From: Desulfosporosinus fructosivorans | Lineage (GTDB): Bacteria > Bacillota > Desulfitobacteriia > Desulfitobacteriales > Desulfitobacteriaceae | Reading direction: 5' to 3' | Assembly: GCF_004766045.1 (NCBI RefSeq) | Contig: NZ_SPQQ01000008.1 | Location: 147,062-211,061 of the forward strand | Length of the DNA stretch: 64,000 bases | Part shown: piece by piece, positions 8,683-16,707 of the stretch | Layout of the letters: each line of letters starts with the position of its first letter | Numbering within the stretch: position 1 is the first letter of the stretch | Notes under the pieces: generated by a model | Database searches by the model: none | Seen by the model: the letters and a program-made list of their open reading frames with translations, nothing else | Told to the model about the DNA's origin: nothing | Made by a program: the position numbers and the translations under genes

Positions 8683-10389
8683 ATGGATTTATATGTACAA
8701 GTGCAAAAAGCATTCAGCCGTCTGGAGAACTTGTCTCAATGTGATTTATCGTCCCAAGAACTGACGTCTAAACTTTTATCAGAGCTCGATTTTGCTCTTC
8801 ACGAATTAAAGATCGCTTCTGTTGAATTGATTGAGCAAAATGAGGAAATGGCATCTAGTCGCCAAAAACTTGAAGCAGAGCGATGTCGTTATCAGGAACT
8901 GTTTGATTTTGCACCAGATGGTTATCTGGTCACTGATACAGAAGGCATAATACTCGATGCTAATATCGCTGCTACCACCCTTTTTAACTTAAGCAGATCC
9001 TTGCTTATGGGTAAGCCGTTAGCGATATTTGTCCGCAGCGATGAGCACCTGATCTTCCGTACCCGGTTGTTAGAGATAAAAAAAGGAATAGTTATCCAAA
9101 ACGAGAACTGGGAGCTTATAATGCTATCCGGAAAGCGAACAACGTTTCCCGTGTCAATAACTGTGGGGAAGGTAATTGCCTCCAGTGGAGGAAAGGAGGA
9201 GTTGCGCTGGCTACTGCGTGATATCAGCAAACGCAAACAACTGGAAGAAGAGTTGCAAAAAGCTGATAAATTGGAATCTCTTGGTGTTCTAGCTGGTGGG
9301 ATTGCACACGACCTGAACAATTTCCTCACCGTAATCCTCGGTAATCTCTCACTGGTGAAGAGGTGTACCAAAGAAGAGCCCAAAGCTACTAAATATCTTC
9401 AGTATATGGAAGAGGCCGTTAAACAGACTGGTAACTTGACCAGGCAAATGCTAACTTTCGCTAAGGGCGGTCAGCCTTTGACCAAGGCTGTCTCCCTCTA
9501 TCGATTAATTGAGGACGATAGCGCTTTTGCCCTGAGCGGCTCTAAAACACGTTGTGAATTATTTTTTACAGAAGATCTGCCGTCAGTTGAGATTGACCGG
9601 GGACAAATGACACAAGTCATTACTAACATATTAATCAATGCAGACCAAGCTATGCTGCTGGGCGGAACAATCAAGATCCACGCTAAAGAACTTGCTGTTA
9701 CCGGTGAAAACAGTACCTTGCCACTTCAGATCGGTAATTATGTGGCCCTAACCATTACAGATGAAGGAGCTGGCATTTCCAGTCAGATACTGCCGAAAAT
9801 ATTTGACCCTTATTTTAGTACCAAAGATCTTGGCAGCGGCCTTGGGCTAACAATTTGTTACGCAATTGTGAAGAAACATGGCGGTCATATTTCAGTTCAA
9901 TCTGTGGAGGGGCAAGGGACAAGCTTTACGATATATCTTCCTGTCTCCAATGTTCAAGCTGAAAAAGAAGTGCATGAAGATATTCTTATCTTGGGGGAAG
10001 GAAAAGTTTTATTGATGGATGATGAAGAGAGTGTGCGACAAACGGCTAATGAGATGTTGACTTTTCTCGGTTATGATGTGGAGTTAGCCGGGGATGGTGC
10101 CCAAGCAGTCAGACTATATAAAGAAGCATTTCTTTCAGGCCGTCCTTATGATGTGGTGATTACCGACCTGACGGTTCGTGGTGGTATGGGTGGTAAAGTG
10201 GCTGTAAGTGAGCTACTTATTGTTGACCCGGATGTTAAAGCAATTGTTTCCAGCGGTTACTCCGCCGACGCGCTCATCACTGACTATAAGAATTATGGCT
10301 TCTGCGACGTGATTGCAAAACCTTACAGAATTCAAGAGCTAGGCAAGGTCATGTCCAGTGTCATGCAGAGAAGCAGGAAAATAAAATAG
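8683..10389 (+). CDS. PAS-domain hybrid histidine kinase with C-terminal receiver
   Basis: 568 residues, with no membrane segment, so cytoplasmic. Order: N-terminal coiled coil (1-70); PAS domain (about 70-185, F-D-F-A-P-D-G-Y-L-V-T-D); HisKA dimerisation helix with the phospho-accepting His in A-G-G-I-A-H-D-L-N-N-F-L-T (about 205); HATPase (N-box I-N-A-D-Q-A, D-E-G-A-G-I, G-S-G-L-G-L); and a receiver domain (about 445-560) with acidic D-D-E near its start, the phospho-acceptor Asp in V-V-I-T-D-L-T, and the conserved K-P-Y. There is no DNA-binding output, so it must signal through another partner or the receiver is a phosphate sink. A strong gaggagg site precedes ATG 8683. The upstream CheB-CheR fusion also has PAS and coiled-coil parts; a link is inferred. 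Confidence 0.93.
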   Translation: MDLYVQVQKAFSRLENLSQCDLSSQELTSKLLSELDFALHELKIASVELIEQNEEMASSRQKLEAERCRYQELFDFAPDGYLVTDTEGIILDANIAATTLFNLSRSLLMGKPLAIFVRSDEHLIFRTRLLEIKKGIVIQNENWELIMLSGKRTTFPVSITVGKVIASSGGKEELRWLLRDISKRKQLEEELQKADKLESLGVLAGGIAHDLNNFLTVILGNLSLVKRCTKEEPKATKYLQYMEEAVKQTGNLTRQMLTFAKGGQPLTKAVSLYRLIEDDSAFALSGSKTRCELFFTEDLPSVEIDRGQMTQVITNILINADQAMLLGGTIKIHAKELAVTGENSTLPLQIGNYVALTITDEGAGISSQILPKIFDPYFSTKDLGSGLGLTICYAIVKKHGGHISVQSVEGQGTSFTIYLPVSNVQAEKEVHEDILILGEGKVLLMDDEESVRQTANEMLTFLGYDVELAGDGAQAVRLYKEAFLSGRPYDVVITDLTVRGGMGGKVAVSELLIVDPDVKAIVSSGYSADALITDYKNYGFCDVIAKPYRIQELGKVMSSVMQRSRKIK

Positions 10390-10413
10390 TAACTTGCATA
10401 TTCCTAAGAACAA

Positions 10414-11109
10414 TTAACTATCCTTCGATAATTGATTCTTTTCAATGATATAGAAACCATCTTCCTCCCTCCATTCAACAAAAAAAATGTTATCCAGATT
10501 AGGATGACCTTCTTTTTTTAGCTGTTTTTTGAGCCATGACTCGGTTTTTCGGATTGACTGTAAGCTATCGTTAAGTATTACTCCATCACTAACAAGAATT
10601 GATGGTAGGGATTTGCTATTTAAAGGGAGATTAAGATCTTTAAGCGTTGGGGTATCGAATTCGGGTTTCCGTAAAATAGTTAAGGACCCATTTTGTTCAA
10701 GTATAGCGTAATCGATCTCTCGGACGGAAAAGACATCTTTATCCCTCAATAAGGTTTGAAGTTCATTGATGGTCAAACGGTTTTTCTTAAGTGCTTGACG
10801 ATCAATAACTCCTTTTTGAATGACCAAGGAAGGTTTACCTTCAATAAGGTATCTTAGTGTAATGGACTTTTGACCCAGAAGCTGTATTATAAAAATTAGG
10901 AGACCCCAAACAGCAATAGCAAATAAAATTTTTGTTATGCCAGTGTCATCATCATAGATTGCATTACCTAGTAGCTCACCCATAATGAGCGCCGAGATAA
11001 AGTCGAAAGCAGTAAGCTGTGTGATTTGAGTTTTGCCTATTAACCTAGTAAAAAGTAGTAAACTAAAAAAACCTATAATTAACTCTATTGCTAACTGACC
11101 AAAACCCAT
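10414..11109 (-). CDS. DUF421 (YetF/YcaP-like) membrane protein
   Basis: 231 residues from ATG 11109 behind aaggagtg; the in-frame ATG at 11145 lacks a ribosome site. Three hydrophobic segments lie in the first about 90 residues (A-I-E-L-I-I-G-F-F-S-L-L-L-F, the family-typical T-A-F-D-F-I-S-A-L-I-M-G, and a V-W-G-L-L-I-F-I-I segment). The cytoplasmic DUF421 domain follows, with I-E-G-K-P-S-L-V-I-Q-K-G and D-Y-A-I-L-E-Q-N-G. The family is widespread in spore formers; YetF-type proteins have been linked to spore and germination functions in Bacillus, but the biochemical role is not established. It is convergent with the hybrid kinase gene, with only 24 bases between stops. Confidence 0.85.
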   Translation of the reverse strand: MGFGQLAIELIIGFFSLLLFTRLIGKTQITQLTAFDFISALIMGELLGNAIYDDDTGITKILFAIAVWGLLIFIIQLLGQKSITLRYLIEGKPSLVIQKGVIDRQALKKNRLTINELQTLLRDKDVFSVREIDYAILEQNGSLTILRKPEFDTPTLKDLNLPLNSKSLPSILVSDGVILNDSLQSIRKTESWLKKQLKKEGHPNLDNIFFVEWREEDGFYIIEKNQLSKDS

Positions 11110-11196
11110 ATAGTTCACTCCTTTGTTAACTGTTAGATTAAACAATATTTCAAGGAATATACATTATAGGTTATGGACCATAGGAGTTAAACCAGA

Positions 11197-11236
11197 GTAA
11201 GCATTAAATAGTGCTAATGCGCTATTTAATGCTTAC
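11197..11236 (-). terminator. 15-bp perfect inverted repeat upstream of DUF421 and cyclase genes
   Basis: Arms 11197-11211 and 11222-11236 are exact complements with a 10-nt loop. It lies between the divergent starts of DUF421 and the cyclase gene, so it may be an operator or leader hairpin rather than a terminator. The plus strand reads ttttc after it. Confidence 0.4.
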
Positions 11237-11295
11237 TTTTCACTTGAGTTTGAAACGTGCACTAAAAATTATTATTTTGGGGAGGCTAGATATTA

Positions 11296-11952
11296 ATGAA
11301 AATTACTGATTTAACACATTTAATTGATACGAATATGCCAGTTTTCCCAGGAACCGAACCGCCAATTTTTAAAAAGGCAAATACATTCGATAAGGACGGT
11401 TTTCGAGAGGCGAAAATAACTATGTACTCCCACACAGGTACTCATATAGACGCACCTGCGCATATGTTGAGTCATGGGTCTTATTTAGATAATTTAAATA
11501 TTGAACATTTTATAGGAAAGGCAACGATTCTGGATTTTTCAGTTGAAGAGATTGTATTAATAGATATTGATCGTTTAAAGCACTATGAAGAGATAATTAA
11601 GAATGTTGAGTTCATTATCATAAAAACAGGATGGAGTGAGTATTGGGGGAGCAAAAAGTATTATGAAGCTTTTCCTTCTTTGACAGAGCAATCAGCCAAA
11701 TGGTTGACAAAATTTAATTTAAAGGGCATTGGTATTGACGCAATTTCAATTGATGATATAAAATCAACCACGTTTGCGATTCATAAAATATTAATGCAAA
11801 AGGACATAATCATTATTGAAAATCTAACAAATCTAGATTCCATTAGCAACCAGTATTTTATTTTAAGTATTATGCCACTTAAAAATAAAGATGCTGATGG
11901 ATCTCCAATACGAGCTATTTCCATTGAAAATATATCAGGAGATTTCGATTAA
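11296..11952 (+). CDS. Cyclase-family protein (kynurenine-formamidase-like metal hydrolase)
   Basis: 218 residues, the usual length. The metal-binding signature H-T-G-T-H-I-D-A-P-A-H-M near residues 46-57 and the N-terminal D-L-T-H-L-I-D-T-N-M-P-V-F-P-G are diagnostic of the PF04199 cyclase fold that includes KynB-type arylformamidases. No other tryptophan-degradation gene is nearby, so kynurenine formamide is not a safe substrate; hydrolysis of a small amide or cyclic compound is inferred. ATG 11296 follows ggggagg. Its codon use and AT content resemble the neighbouring AT-rich genes. It converges on the small membrane-anchored protein at 11970. Confidence 0.85.
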   Translation: MKITDLTHLIDTNMPVFPGTEPPIFKKANTFDKDGFREAKITMYSHTGTHIDAPAHMLSHGSYLDNLNIEHFIGKATILDFSVEEIVLIDIDRLKHYEEIIKNVEFIIIKTGWSEYWGSKKYYEAFPSLTEQSAKWLTKFNLKGIGIDAISIDDIKSTTFAIHKILMQKDIIIIENLTNLDSISNQYFILSIMPLKNKDADGSPIRAISIENISGDFD

Positions 11953-11969
11953 AAATAGGACGAAATTGG

Positions 11970-12515
11970 TTAAGTGAATTTGCTCCAGTTAATTGAATCA
12001 GTAAATTTTTTTATGTATTCTATCTGCTCATTCGAAAAAGAAGTTGTATCTGTAAAAAAGGAAATCCTTAATACTTCTCCAATAGCAGATTTCTTCAGCC
12101 AGTATTCTTGCCCGGAAATTCTGTAACTTTCACCAAAAGATGCGGTCCATTCGGTTATATAACCATTATGGTTAGCTAATTTAATTGGTTTTAGCGAGTA
12201 AGATTGAAAATCGAAAGTACTAATTCTTTTGCTATAGACTAAATAATCTTCTAGGTCATCTAGCTTCCATTTTTGTATATACCCTCTGATCAGTAATGTC
12301 TGATCAACTAGATAAACACTATACAAGAGTTGGCCTCTTTCACTTAGGGGAGTTTCTATCACTTTAGTTGTGTGTGGAAGGTGTACGGGAAGCTGATAGT
12401 TATAATTATGGTTTAAGACTGTTGAATTACCGTAATTAACTGAAAGCAAAGAGGATAGTGCAATTAGCGTAAAGCAAATACCAAGAATTATTCCTAATAA
12501 AATATGCTTTTTCAC
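11970..12515 (-). CDS. Membrane-anchored or secreted protein of unknown function
   Basis: 181 residues starting at GTG 12515 behind ggaggggtt. The N-terminus M-K-K-H-I-L-L-G-I-I-L-G-I-C-F-T-L-I-A-L is a signal anchor or signal peptide. The remainder is soluble, beta-rich and has no recognised motif or cysteine pair; W and Y are frequent (W-T-A-S-F-G-E-S-Y, Y-W-L-K-K-S). It is probably exposed outside the membrane. The convergent neighbour is the cyclase gene, with 17 bases between stops and no clear terminator in the gap. Function unknown. Confidence 0.6.
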   Translation of the reverse strand: MKKHILLGIILGICFTLIALSSLLSVNYGNSTVLNHNYNYQLPVHLPHTTKVIETPLSERGQLLYSVYLVDQTLLIRGYIQKWKLDDLEDYLVYSKRISTFDFQSYSLKPIKLANHNGYITEWTASFGESYRISGQEYWLKKSAIGEVLRISFFTDTTSFSNEQIEYIKKFTDSINWSKFT

Positions 12516-12861
12516 TTAACCCCTCCAAAATTAGGTTTATTAAATCTTATTGAAGGGGTTAGATTTCTATACCATTATTACTTTGTTGTGGATAGTGCTA
12601 TCGTATAAGCTGGTTAAGGTATTCAATAAACAACTATACAAATGTGAATTTGGGGTATTGGGGTATTAATTAAATAAGGTTTAAAAATAAACAAGGTTGA
12701 GATATAATTAAAAAAATCAAACATTTAAGGTTTATAGGGTGTAAATATTAAGGATGTTTTAGATGTATCAAAGCACTATGATTACCCTAACTTATTTAAC
12801 GTGGAATTTGGTTAATATACTTAGTTAGAATTAGTTGTAAATTTGAAAGAGGTTATTTAAG
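12516..12861. other. AT-rich divergent promoter region
   Basis: 346 bases between a leftward and a rightward gene. A tandem repeat of ggggtatt occurs near 12650, and a tataat at about 12703 is preceded 17 bases upstream by tttaaa, a weak sigma-A-like promoter pointing right. No other gene or RNA motif was recognised. Confidence 0.4.
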
Positions 12862-13242
12862 ATGATGAAAAAAATGATGAGTAAAACGATCAGTAAAACA
12901 AAAGTCAATAAAAGAACAGTTGTAATAGCGACTGCTATCACAACACTTTTATCAGCAACTGCTGTTATTGCAATTAAAGCATTTCGTAAGTCCAAGAAAG
13001 AAAATAAGAGTGAAGTTGAAATCGTACTGGATGGTTTAGTAGAGGATGGTACAATTACACAAGCTCAACAAATCGCAATTCAAAGTGCAATCATAACAGC
13101 TAATGAAGCCAAAATAGCAAATGACGACTTAATGAGAGTTGAAAACTTCGAAGTTGAAACCGTTCCAGGTTCTAGTAAAACAGACACAATTACGAAGCTT
13201 ACGAGTTCGCTATTCAAGGGTCCTCAGACTAAAAATCTATAG
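12862..13242 (+). CDS. Small single-pass membrane protein, unknown
   Basis: 126 residues. A basic N-terminus (M-M-K-K-M-M-S-K-T-I-S-K-T-K) precedes one hydrophobic segment, about residues 19-38 (T-V-V-I-A-T-A-I-T-T-L-L-S-A-T-A-V-I), then a lysine-rich stretch and a soluble acidic domain containing a helix-turn-helix-like L-V-E-D-G-T-I-T-Q-A-Q-Q-I-A-I-Q segment as seen in short clostridial repeat proteins. The ribosome site agagg is 9 bases before ATG. A hairpin-rich stretch with a possible structured RNA follows the stop, then a terminator. Function unknown. Confidence 0.6.
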   Translation: MMKKMMSKTISKTKVNKRTVVIATAITTLLSATAVIAIKAFRKSKKENKSEVEIVLDGLVEDGTITQAQQIAIQSAIITANEAKIANDDLMRVENFEVETVPGSSKTDTITKLTSSLFKGPQTKNL

Positions 13243-13249
13243 CCTGCGA

Positions 13250-13345
13250 CCTCCCTATAAACGATAAATAAGTAGGTCGGTGCGATTCCGACCATTGGAG
13301 CTAGGAATTACTCCGCAAGTCAAAGTCGACGGACTGACGTTGCTA
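13250..13345 (+). ncRNA. Candidate structured RNA element (unidentified)
   Basis: Between the small membrane protein and YihY, a GC-richer island in AT-rich surroundings can fold into several hairpins in a row. One is a 6-bp stem with a 7-nt loop reading tgcgatt at about 13273-13293, which looks like a tRNA T-arm. It is followed by a ggag/ctcc stem and a composite gtc-agtc/gact-gac stem at about 13320-13339. No acceptor stem, anticodon arm or 3' CCA could be matched, and it fits no riboswitch class I can recall. It may be a riboswitch-like leader of the YihY gene, a 3' UTR structure, or a relic. Confidence 0.3.
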
Positions 13346-13389
13346 CTGGCTTACAGAACATAAATTACATGCTTCAAGGGAAAAGGACT

Positions 13390-13421
13390 ACTGGTGTGTC
13401 AACACTAGTTGTTCTTTCTTT
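13390..13421 (+). terminator. Intrinsic terminator
   Basis: An 8-bp stem (13390-13397 with 13402-13409, one G-T pair) with a gtca loop is followed by a T-rich tract (tgttctttctttt). It ends either the small membrane protein transcript or the candidate RNA; if that RNA is a riboswitch for YihY, this would be its expression platform. Confidence 0.6.
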
Positions 13422-13519
13422 TGGCCTTTTTCTTCTTCTAAATCGACTTATTTTTGTTGACGACGGACATATATTGGTACATTCTTGGATAAGCATAGAG
13501 ACATGGTGTTAAATAAGGG

Positions 13520-14377
13520 GTGGGTAAAATATATTTTTATTATAGACCCATTGTACAATTTATAAGGTATCTTGTAAGATTTATCTTCAAACATAATATC
13601 GTTGCCTTGGCAGCAGTCATTGCCTTTTTTGGGCTTTCCGCTATGATTCCATTGGCACTTTTGCTTATATACGGTGCCTCCTTTTTTATTCCGGATGCCT
13701 CGGTACAAAAATTTTTGTCAGATATTGTCCAATCCTATGTCCCCACCCTACCCGATGCAAATTTCTACATTGTGGAAAACGTGTCTAGGTTGGTCTCAGT
13801 GGGTTCGAAGCAAGTTGGCCTTGTTGGTTTAATTGGTTTGCTTTGGACTACTATGGGCGGATTTGTTTCATTTCAGCAGATTCTTGACATGATATGGGAA
13901 AGCAGTCATCGGCGTTCATTTCTCAAGCAATACCTAGTAGGCTTTGGTATGCTCGGAATACTGTTGTCTTTGACCGTCATTACATCATTGGCGGCAACGA
14001 TATCACTTGATTTAGTACAAAGGATTTTCATGAGGGGTAACATAACATTTTGGCTGGCACTTTTTCATGACATCTCTCGTATGTCGTTTCCAGTACTGTT
14101 ATTTTTGACCTGCTATTTTAGTTATCGTTTCTTGCCAACGTCCCATACAATTAGGAATGCTTATCTATTGATGGGCGCCTTGGTCTCAACAATTGGAATA
14201 TACCTTTCGCGGGAAGCGTTTGTATGGTATTCACTGCACTTGGGGCAGTATGAAATGATCTATGGCAGTCTGGCCTTCATTATGCTTTTTACCTTCTGGG
14301 TTTATATCGTTTGTATAATAATTTTGTTTGGTGCAGAGGTGGCTGTTGCTCTAAGAGCTGTTAAGGAACAGCGCTAG
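13520..14377 (+). CDS. YihY/BrkB-family inner membrane protein
   Basis: 285 residues with six predicted membrane helices. The family signatures A-A-V-I-A-F-F-G-L-S-A-M-I-P-L near residue 36 and the C-terminal I-Y-G-S-L-A-F-I-M-L-F-T-F-W-V-Y are present. BrkB/YihY proteins were once called ribonuclease BN in error; their transport role is unproven. The only in-frame start near a ribosome site is GTG 13520, which abuts aagggg, so the start is somewhat uncertain; an in-frame stop at 13514 rules out a longer form. It stands alone, about 100 bases after a terminator. Confidence 0.85.
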   Translation: MGKIYFYYRPIVQFIRYLVRFIFKHNIVALAAVIAFFGLSAMIPLALLLIYGASFFIPDASVQKFLSDIVQSYVPTLPDANFYIVENVSRLVSVGSKQVGLVGLIGLLWTTMGGFVSFQQILDMIWESSHRRSFLKQYLVGFGMLGILLSLTVITSLAATISLDLVQRIFMRGNITFWLALFHDISRMSFPVLLFLTCYFSYRFLPTSHTIRNAYLLMGALVSTIGIYLSREAFVWYSLHLGQYEMIYGSLAFIMLFTFWVYIVCIIILFGAEVAVALRAVKEQR

Positions 14378-14504
14378 AACTAATAATAGCTTCTTCGTCT
14401 ATTCTAGGAAGTTTGAGATACTATTTATTGTACCCAGTGAACGCGTTCAGAAGTGAATGAAGTTCCTTGGGTTTCAATTATACGAAAAAAAGGAGCAGGG
14501 TTTT

Positions 14505-14918
14505 ATGGTTATTAACTACGATGAGATTTTTCCAGTTAAAGCAAAGGTTCCAGAAGGGCCAATGATTAAGTATGTTGTAAGGCTTTCTTTGGTCGCACCA
14601 AAAAACAACTACGATCTAACTGGAATTTGTGAGGATATCGACATACCACAGACCTTTTCTAAAGCAGCCGACAGGTATAATGAACACCCCTCGCGGAGGC
14701 TGGACGGGGGGGAGATTATCAATATTAAAGTTAGATCTGATGACATTGTTTTTACCCTGCAGATAAAATCTGGTCATATGAAAAGCATGCGAAATACAAT
14801 TGGTAATTCGATAAGTAAATGGTTGTACACAGATTACTGTTGGAAAAGACTCACGGCGCTCTCGGATACAGAACTTAGGAAAAAGTTGTTTACTGTAGAA
14901 TACGTTGAAGTAAGCTGA
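14505..14918 (+). CDS. Conserved-looking protein of unknown function
   Basis: 137 residues from ATG 14505, which has an aaaggag site 8-9 bases upstream; an in-frame ATG at 14457 has none. It is soluble, mixed alpha/beta, with no signal peptide and no motif I recognise. It contains L-D-G-G-E-I-I-N-I-K-V and S-K-W-L-Y-T-D-Y-C-W-K-R-L. It follows YihY by 127 bases on the same strand and precedes hairpins at 14965-14986 and 15020-15043. Function unknown. Confidence 0.55.
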   Translation: MVINYDEIFPVKAKVPEGPMIKYVVRLSLVAPKNNYDLTGICEDIDIPQTFSKAADRYNEHPSRRLDGGEIINIKVRSDDIVFTLQIKSGHMKSMRNTIGNSISKWLYTDYCWKRLTALSDTELRKKLFTVEYVEVS

Positions 14919-14964
14919 GCAGAGTCACTTACTATGCTCTCGGAATTCTCTCTTCCTAGATCCT

Positions 14965-14986
14965 CAGACTAAGCGTGTATAGTCTG
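14965..14986 (+). other. Hairpin sharing a 12-base word with the 13.2-kb region
   Basis: A 7-bp stem, cagacta (14965-14971) with tagtctg (14980-14986). The surrounding tcctcagactaa also occurs at the 3' end of the small membrane protein gene near 13220. Confidence 0.35.
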
Positions 14987-15019
14987 TCTTCAAATCTGAC
15001 CAAAACTATAAGAAATCTA

Positions 15020-15043
15020 GACTCCACAAGTGCTTGTGGGGTC
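15020..15043 (+). terminator. Intrinsic terminator
   Basis: An 11-bp stem (15020-15030 with 15033-15043, one G-T pair) with a tight loop and tttt immediately after. It ends the gene stopping at 14918. Confidence 0.8.
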
Positions 15044-15166
15044 TTTTAAGTTGCGAAAACACTACTCAGTGTAAATGCATTAATGTTTCTTAGAGGAAAA
15101 AGGAGATAAATGTGGAAGGTATAAAAAGGGGATTATTTATGTAGTTGGATACCAAGGAGGAGTAGA

Positions 15167-15325
15167 ATGAGAACCAAAACAAAGTATTATAAGACCTCGC
15201 CTATTCAAGCGGATAGATTTAAAAAGACGGTTGAAAATTTCTGCAGTGAGAATATGCTTTCTGCATGCTGTGTGTCAGAAAGGAAAGCGGAAATGGTCTT
15301 TTTCCTGGCTCAACAGTATCTCTAA
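15167..15325 (+). CDS. 52-residue cysteine-containing small protein, unknown
   Basis: An ATG at 15167 with an ideal aaggagg site 6 bases upstream (15154-15160) opens a 52-codon frame: M-R-T-K-T-K-Y-Y-K-T-S-P-I-Q-A-D-R-F, then a helix-like T-V-E-N-F-C-S-E-N-M-L-S-A-C-C-V-S-E-R-K and an amphipathic end. It has Cys26, Cys34 and Cys35. There is no signal peptide or membrane segment. It sits alone between a terminator and the DinB gene. The ribosome site and basic start support real coding, but no family is recognised. Confidence 0.5.
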   Translation: MRTKTKYYKTSPIQADRFKKTVENFCSENMLSACCVSERKAEMVFFLAQQYL

Positions 15326-15426
15326 AAAAGGGAGAATTTATAAAATTACTAGGCGATCAATAAGTGTAGAAATAACGCTCCTATTAGTAGATTAAGAGCG
15401 GATAGCATTAAAAGGGGGCACTCGTT

Positions 15427-15921
15427 ATGAACAAGAGACAGATAATTGAACTCTATAGCTATAATGATTGGGCTAATAAAAAAATATTGTATGTAGTGAC
15501 TGAGTTAGAAATGGAGGAGTTTCGTCGAGACTTATCAAGTAGCTTTAAGTCGATCGGAGATACTATGGTACATATTTTAGGAGCGGAAGAACTGTGGTTA
15601 TCACGCTGGATGGGGGAGCAAGGTCGAACTCTTTTAAATCCTGACCATTTTCCGACGCATTCTCTTCTAGCCGATCGTTGGGATGATTATAGCAATCAGA
15701 TCAATAGTTTCATACTGTCCTTAACAGAAGATGATTTAACACATCTAATTAGTTATAGAAATCTCAAAGGGATACCCTATACTTTGGAATTGTGGAAACA
15801 GATGCTGCATGTGACCAATCATTCATCATACCACCGCGGACAAATTGTAACGATGCTTAGGCAATTGAAGAAGAAACCACCTGCCTTGGACTTGATTAAT
15901 TACTATTTAGAAGAAAGTTGA
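15427..15921 (+). CDS. DinB-family (four-helix bundle) metal-binding protein
   Basis: 164 residues, standard for the family. The start Q-I-I-E-L-Y-S-Y-N-D-W-A-N-K-K-I-L is characteristic. Metal ligands fit His in T-M-V-H-I-L (about 49) and the pair in V-T-N-H-S-S-Y-H-R-G-Q (about 136 and 140). DinB/YfiT-like proteins bind Ni or Zn; many are thiol-dependent S-transferases (bacillithiol or mycothiol), so a stress or thiol-transfer role is possible but not demonstrated. ATG 15427 is preceded by aagggggc. Monocistronic as far as can be seen. Confidence 0.88.
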   Translation: MNKRQIIELYSYNDWANKKILYVVTELEMEEFRRDLSSSFKSIGDTMVHILGAEELWLSRWMGEQGRTLLNPDHFPTHSLLADRWDDYSNQINSFILSLTEDDLTHLISYRNLKGIPYTLELWKQMLHVTNHSSYHRGQIVTMLRQLKKKPPALDLINYYLEES

Positions 15922-16067
15922 CAGCTCCCTCTTTTAATGTCCAAGCATGACAGCCTTCCTTAACTTACCAAATCGAGATATGGATTGAAAAATGAGGTCA
16001 TTGTAATAATAAGGTAAACAATGGAGGTTGGTTGGCTAATTTTGCCTTGGAAGCGGGGAGACAGTTT

Positions 16068-16622
16068 ATGAGAATATTCGTTGGGATCGATCTGCCAGCT
16101 CAGATCAAACAAGATCTAGTAAGATTGCAGTCCGAGTTGAGACTACTTGGAGTCAATGGAGGCTGGAAATCACTAGACAATCTTCATATAACCCTAGAAT
16201 TTCTAGGAGAATTAGATCCCGATAAAATTGTGGTACTTGCAGAAACTCTGAAACAAGTTGCAAGCAACTACAAACCCTTCGCATTAACTATTAGTGGACT
16301 AGGGGCATTTCCCTCTCTTAAACGTCCACACACCTTATGGACAGCGGTAAGTGGAGATTTAATTGAACTAAATCAACTAAGAAATGAGCTACATCATGAA
16401 TTCAAAAGCAAAGGCTTTGAATTGGATGAACGAGAGTTCAAGCCCCATGTCACTCTAGCCTCTCGTCCTAAATTTGATAGTATTGATTTTTCTATTGTCG
16501 GTGCTAAGATATCAGGCGAATTCATGGTTTCGGAGATTGTTTTATTCGAGAGCAGGGGTATAGGTGGCAAAATAATCTATACAGATTTACATAGAGCAGG
16601 CTTTGAAACAGCGGGTAAATGA
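16068..16622 (+). CDS. thpR: RNA 2',3'-cyclic phosphodiesterase (2'-5' RNA ligase family)
   Basis: 184 residues from ATG 16068, which fits the family start M-R-I-F-V-G-I-D-L-P and has ggggag upstream. A TTG at 16032 with ggagg is a possible longer start. The two H-x-T catalytic motifs are H-I-T-L near residue 43 and H-V-T-L near residue 128, flanked by L-E-F-L-G-E and A-S-R as in ThpR/LigT. The enzyme opens 2',3'-cyclic phosphate ends of RNA. It precedes a small Toprim gene on the same strand. The family call is firm. Confidence 0.9.
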   Translation: MRIFVGIDLPAQIKQDLVRLQSELRLLGVNGGWKSLDNLHITLEFLGELDPDKIVVLAETLKQVASNYKPFALTISGLGAFPSLKRPHTLWTAVSGDLIELNQLRNELHHEFKSKGFELDEREFKPHVTLASRPKFDSIDFSIVGAKISGEFMVSEIVLFESRGIGGKIIYTDLHRAGFETAGK

Positions 16623-16707
16623 AGCGAAGGCTTACAAAAACTGTGTTCATTAGCAATGCGCTGAAAATAATGAGTTAGAGATAACCGAACAGGAATTAAC
16701 TGAAAGT

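Noticed and set aside
13273..13293. T-arm-like stem-loop suggesting a tRNA
   Set aside because: No matching acceptor strand, anticodon arm or CCA end could be found in the correct positions. I kept it as a candidate structured RNA only.
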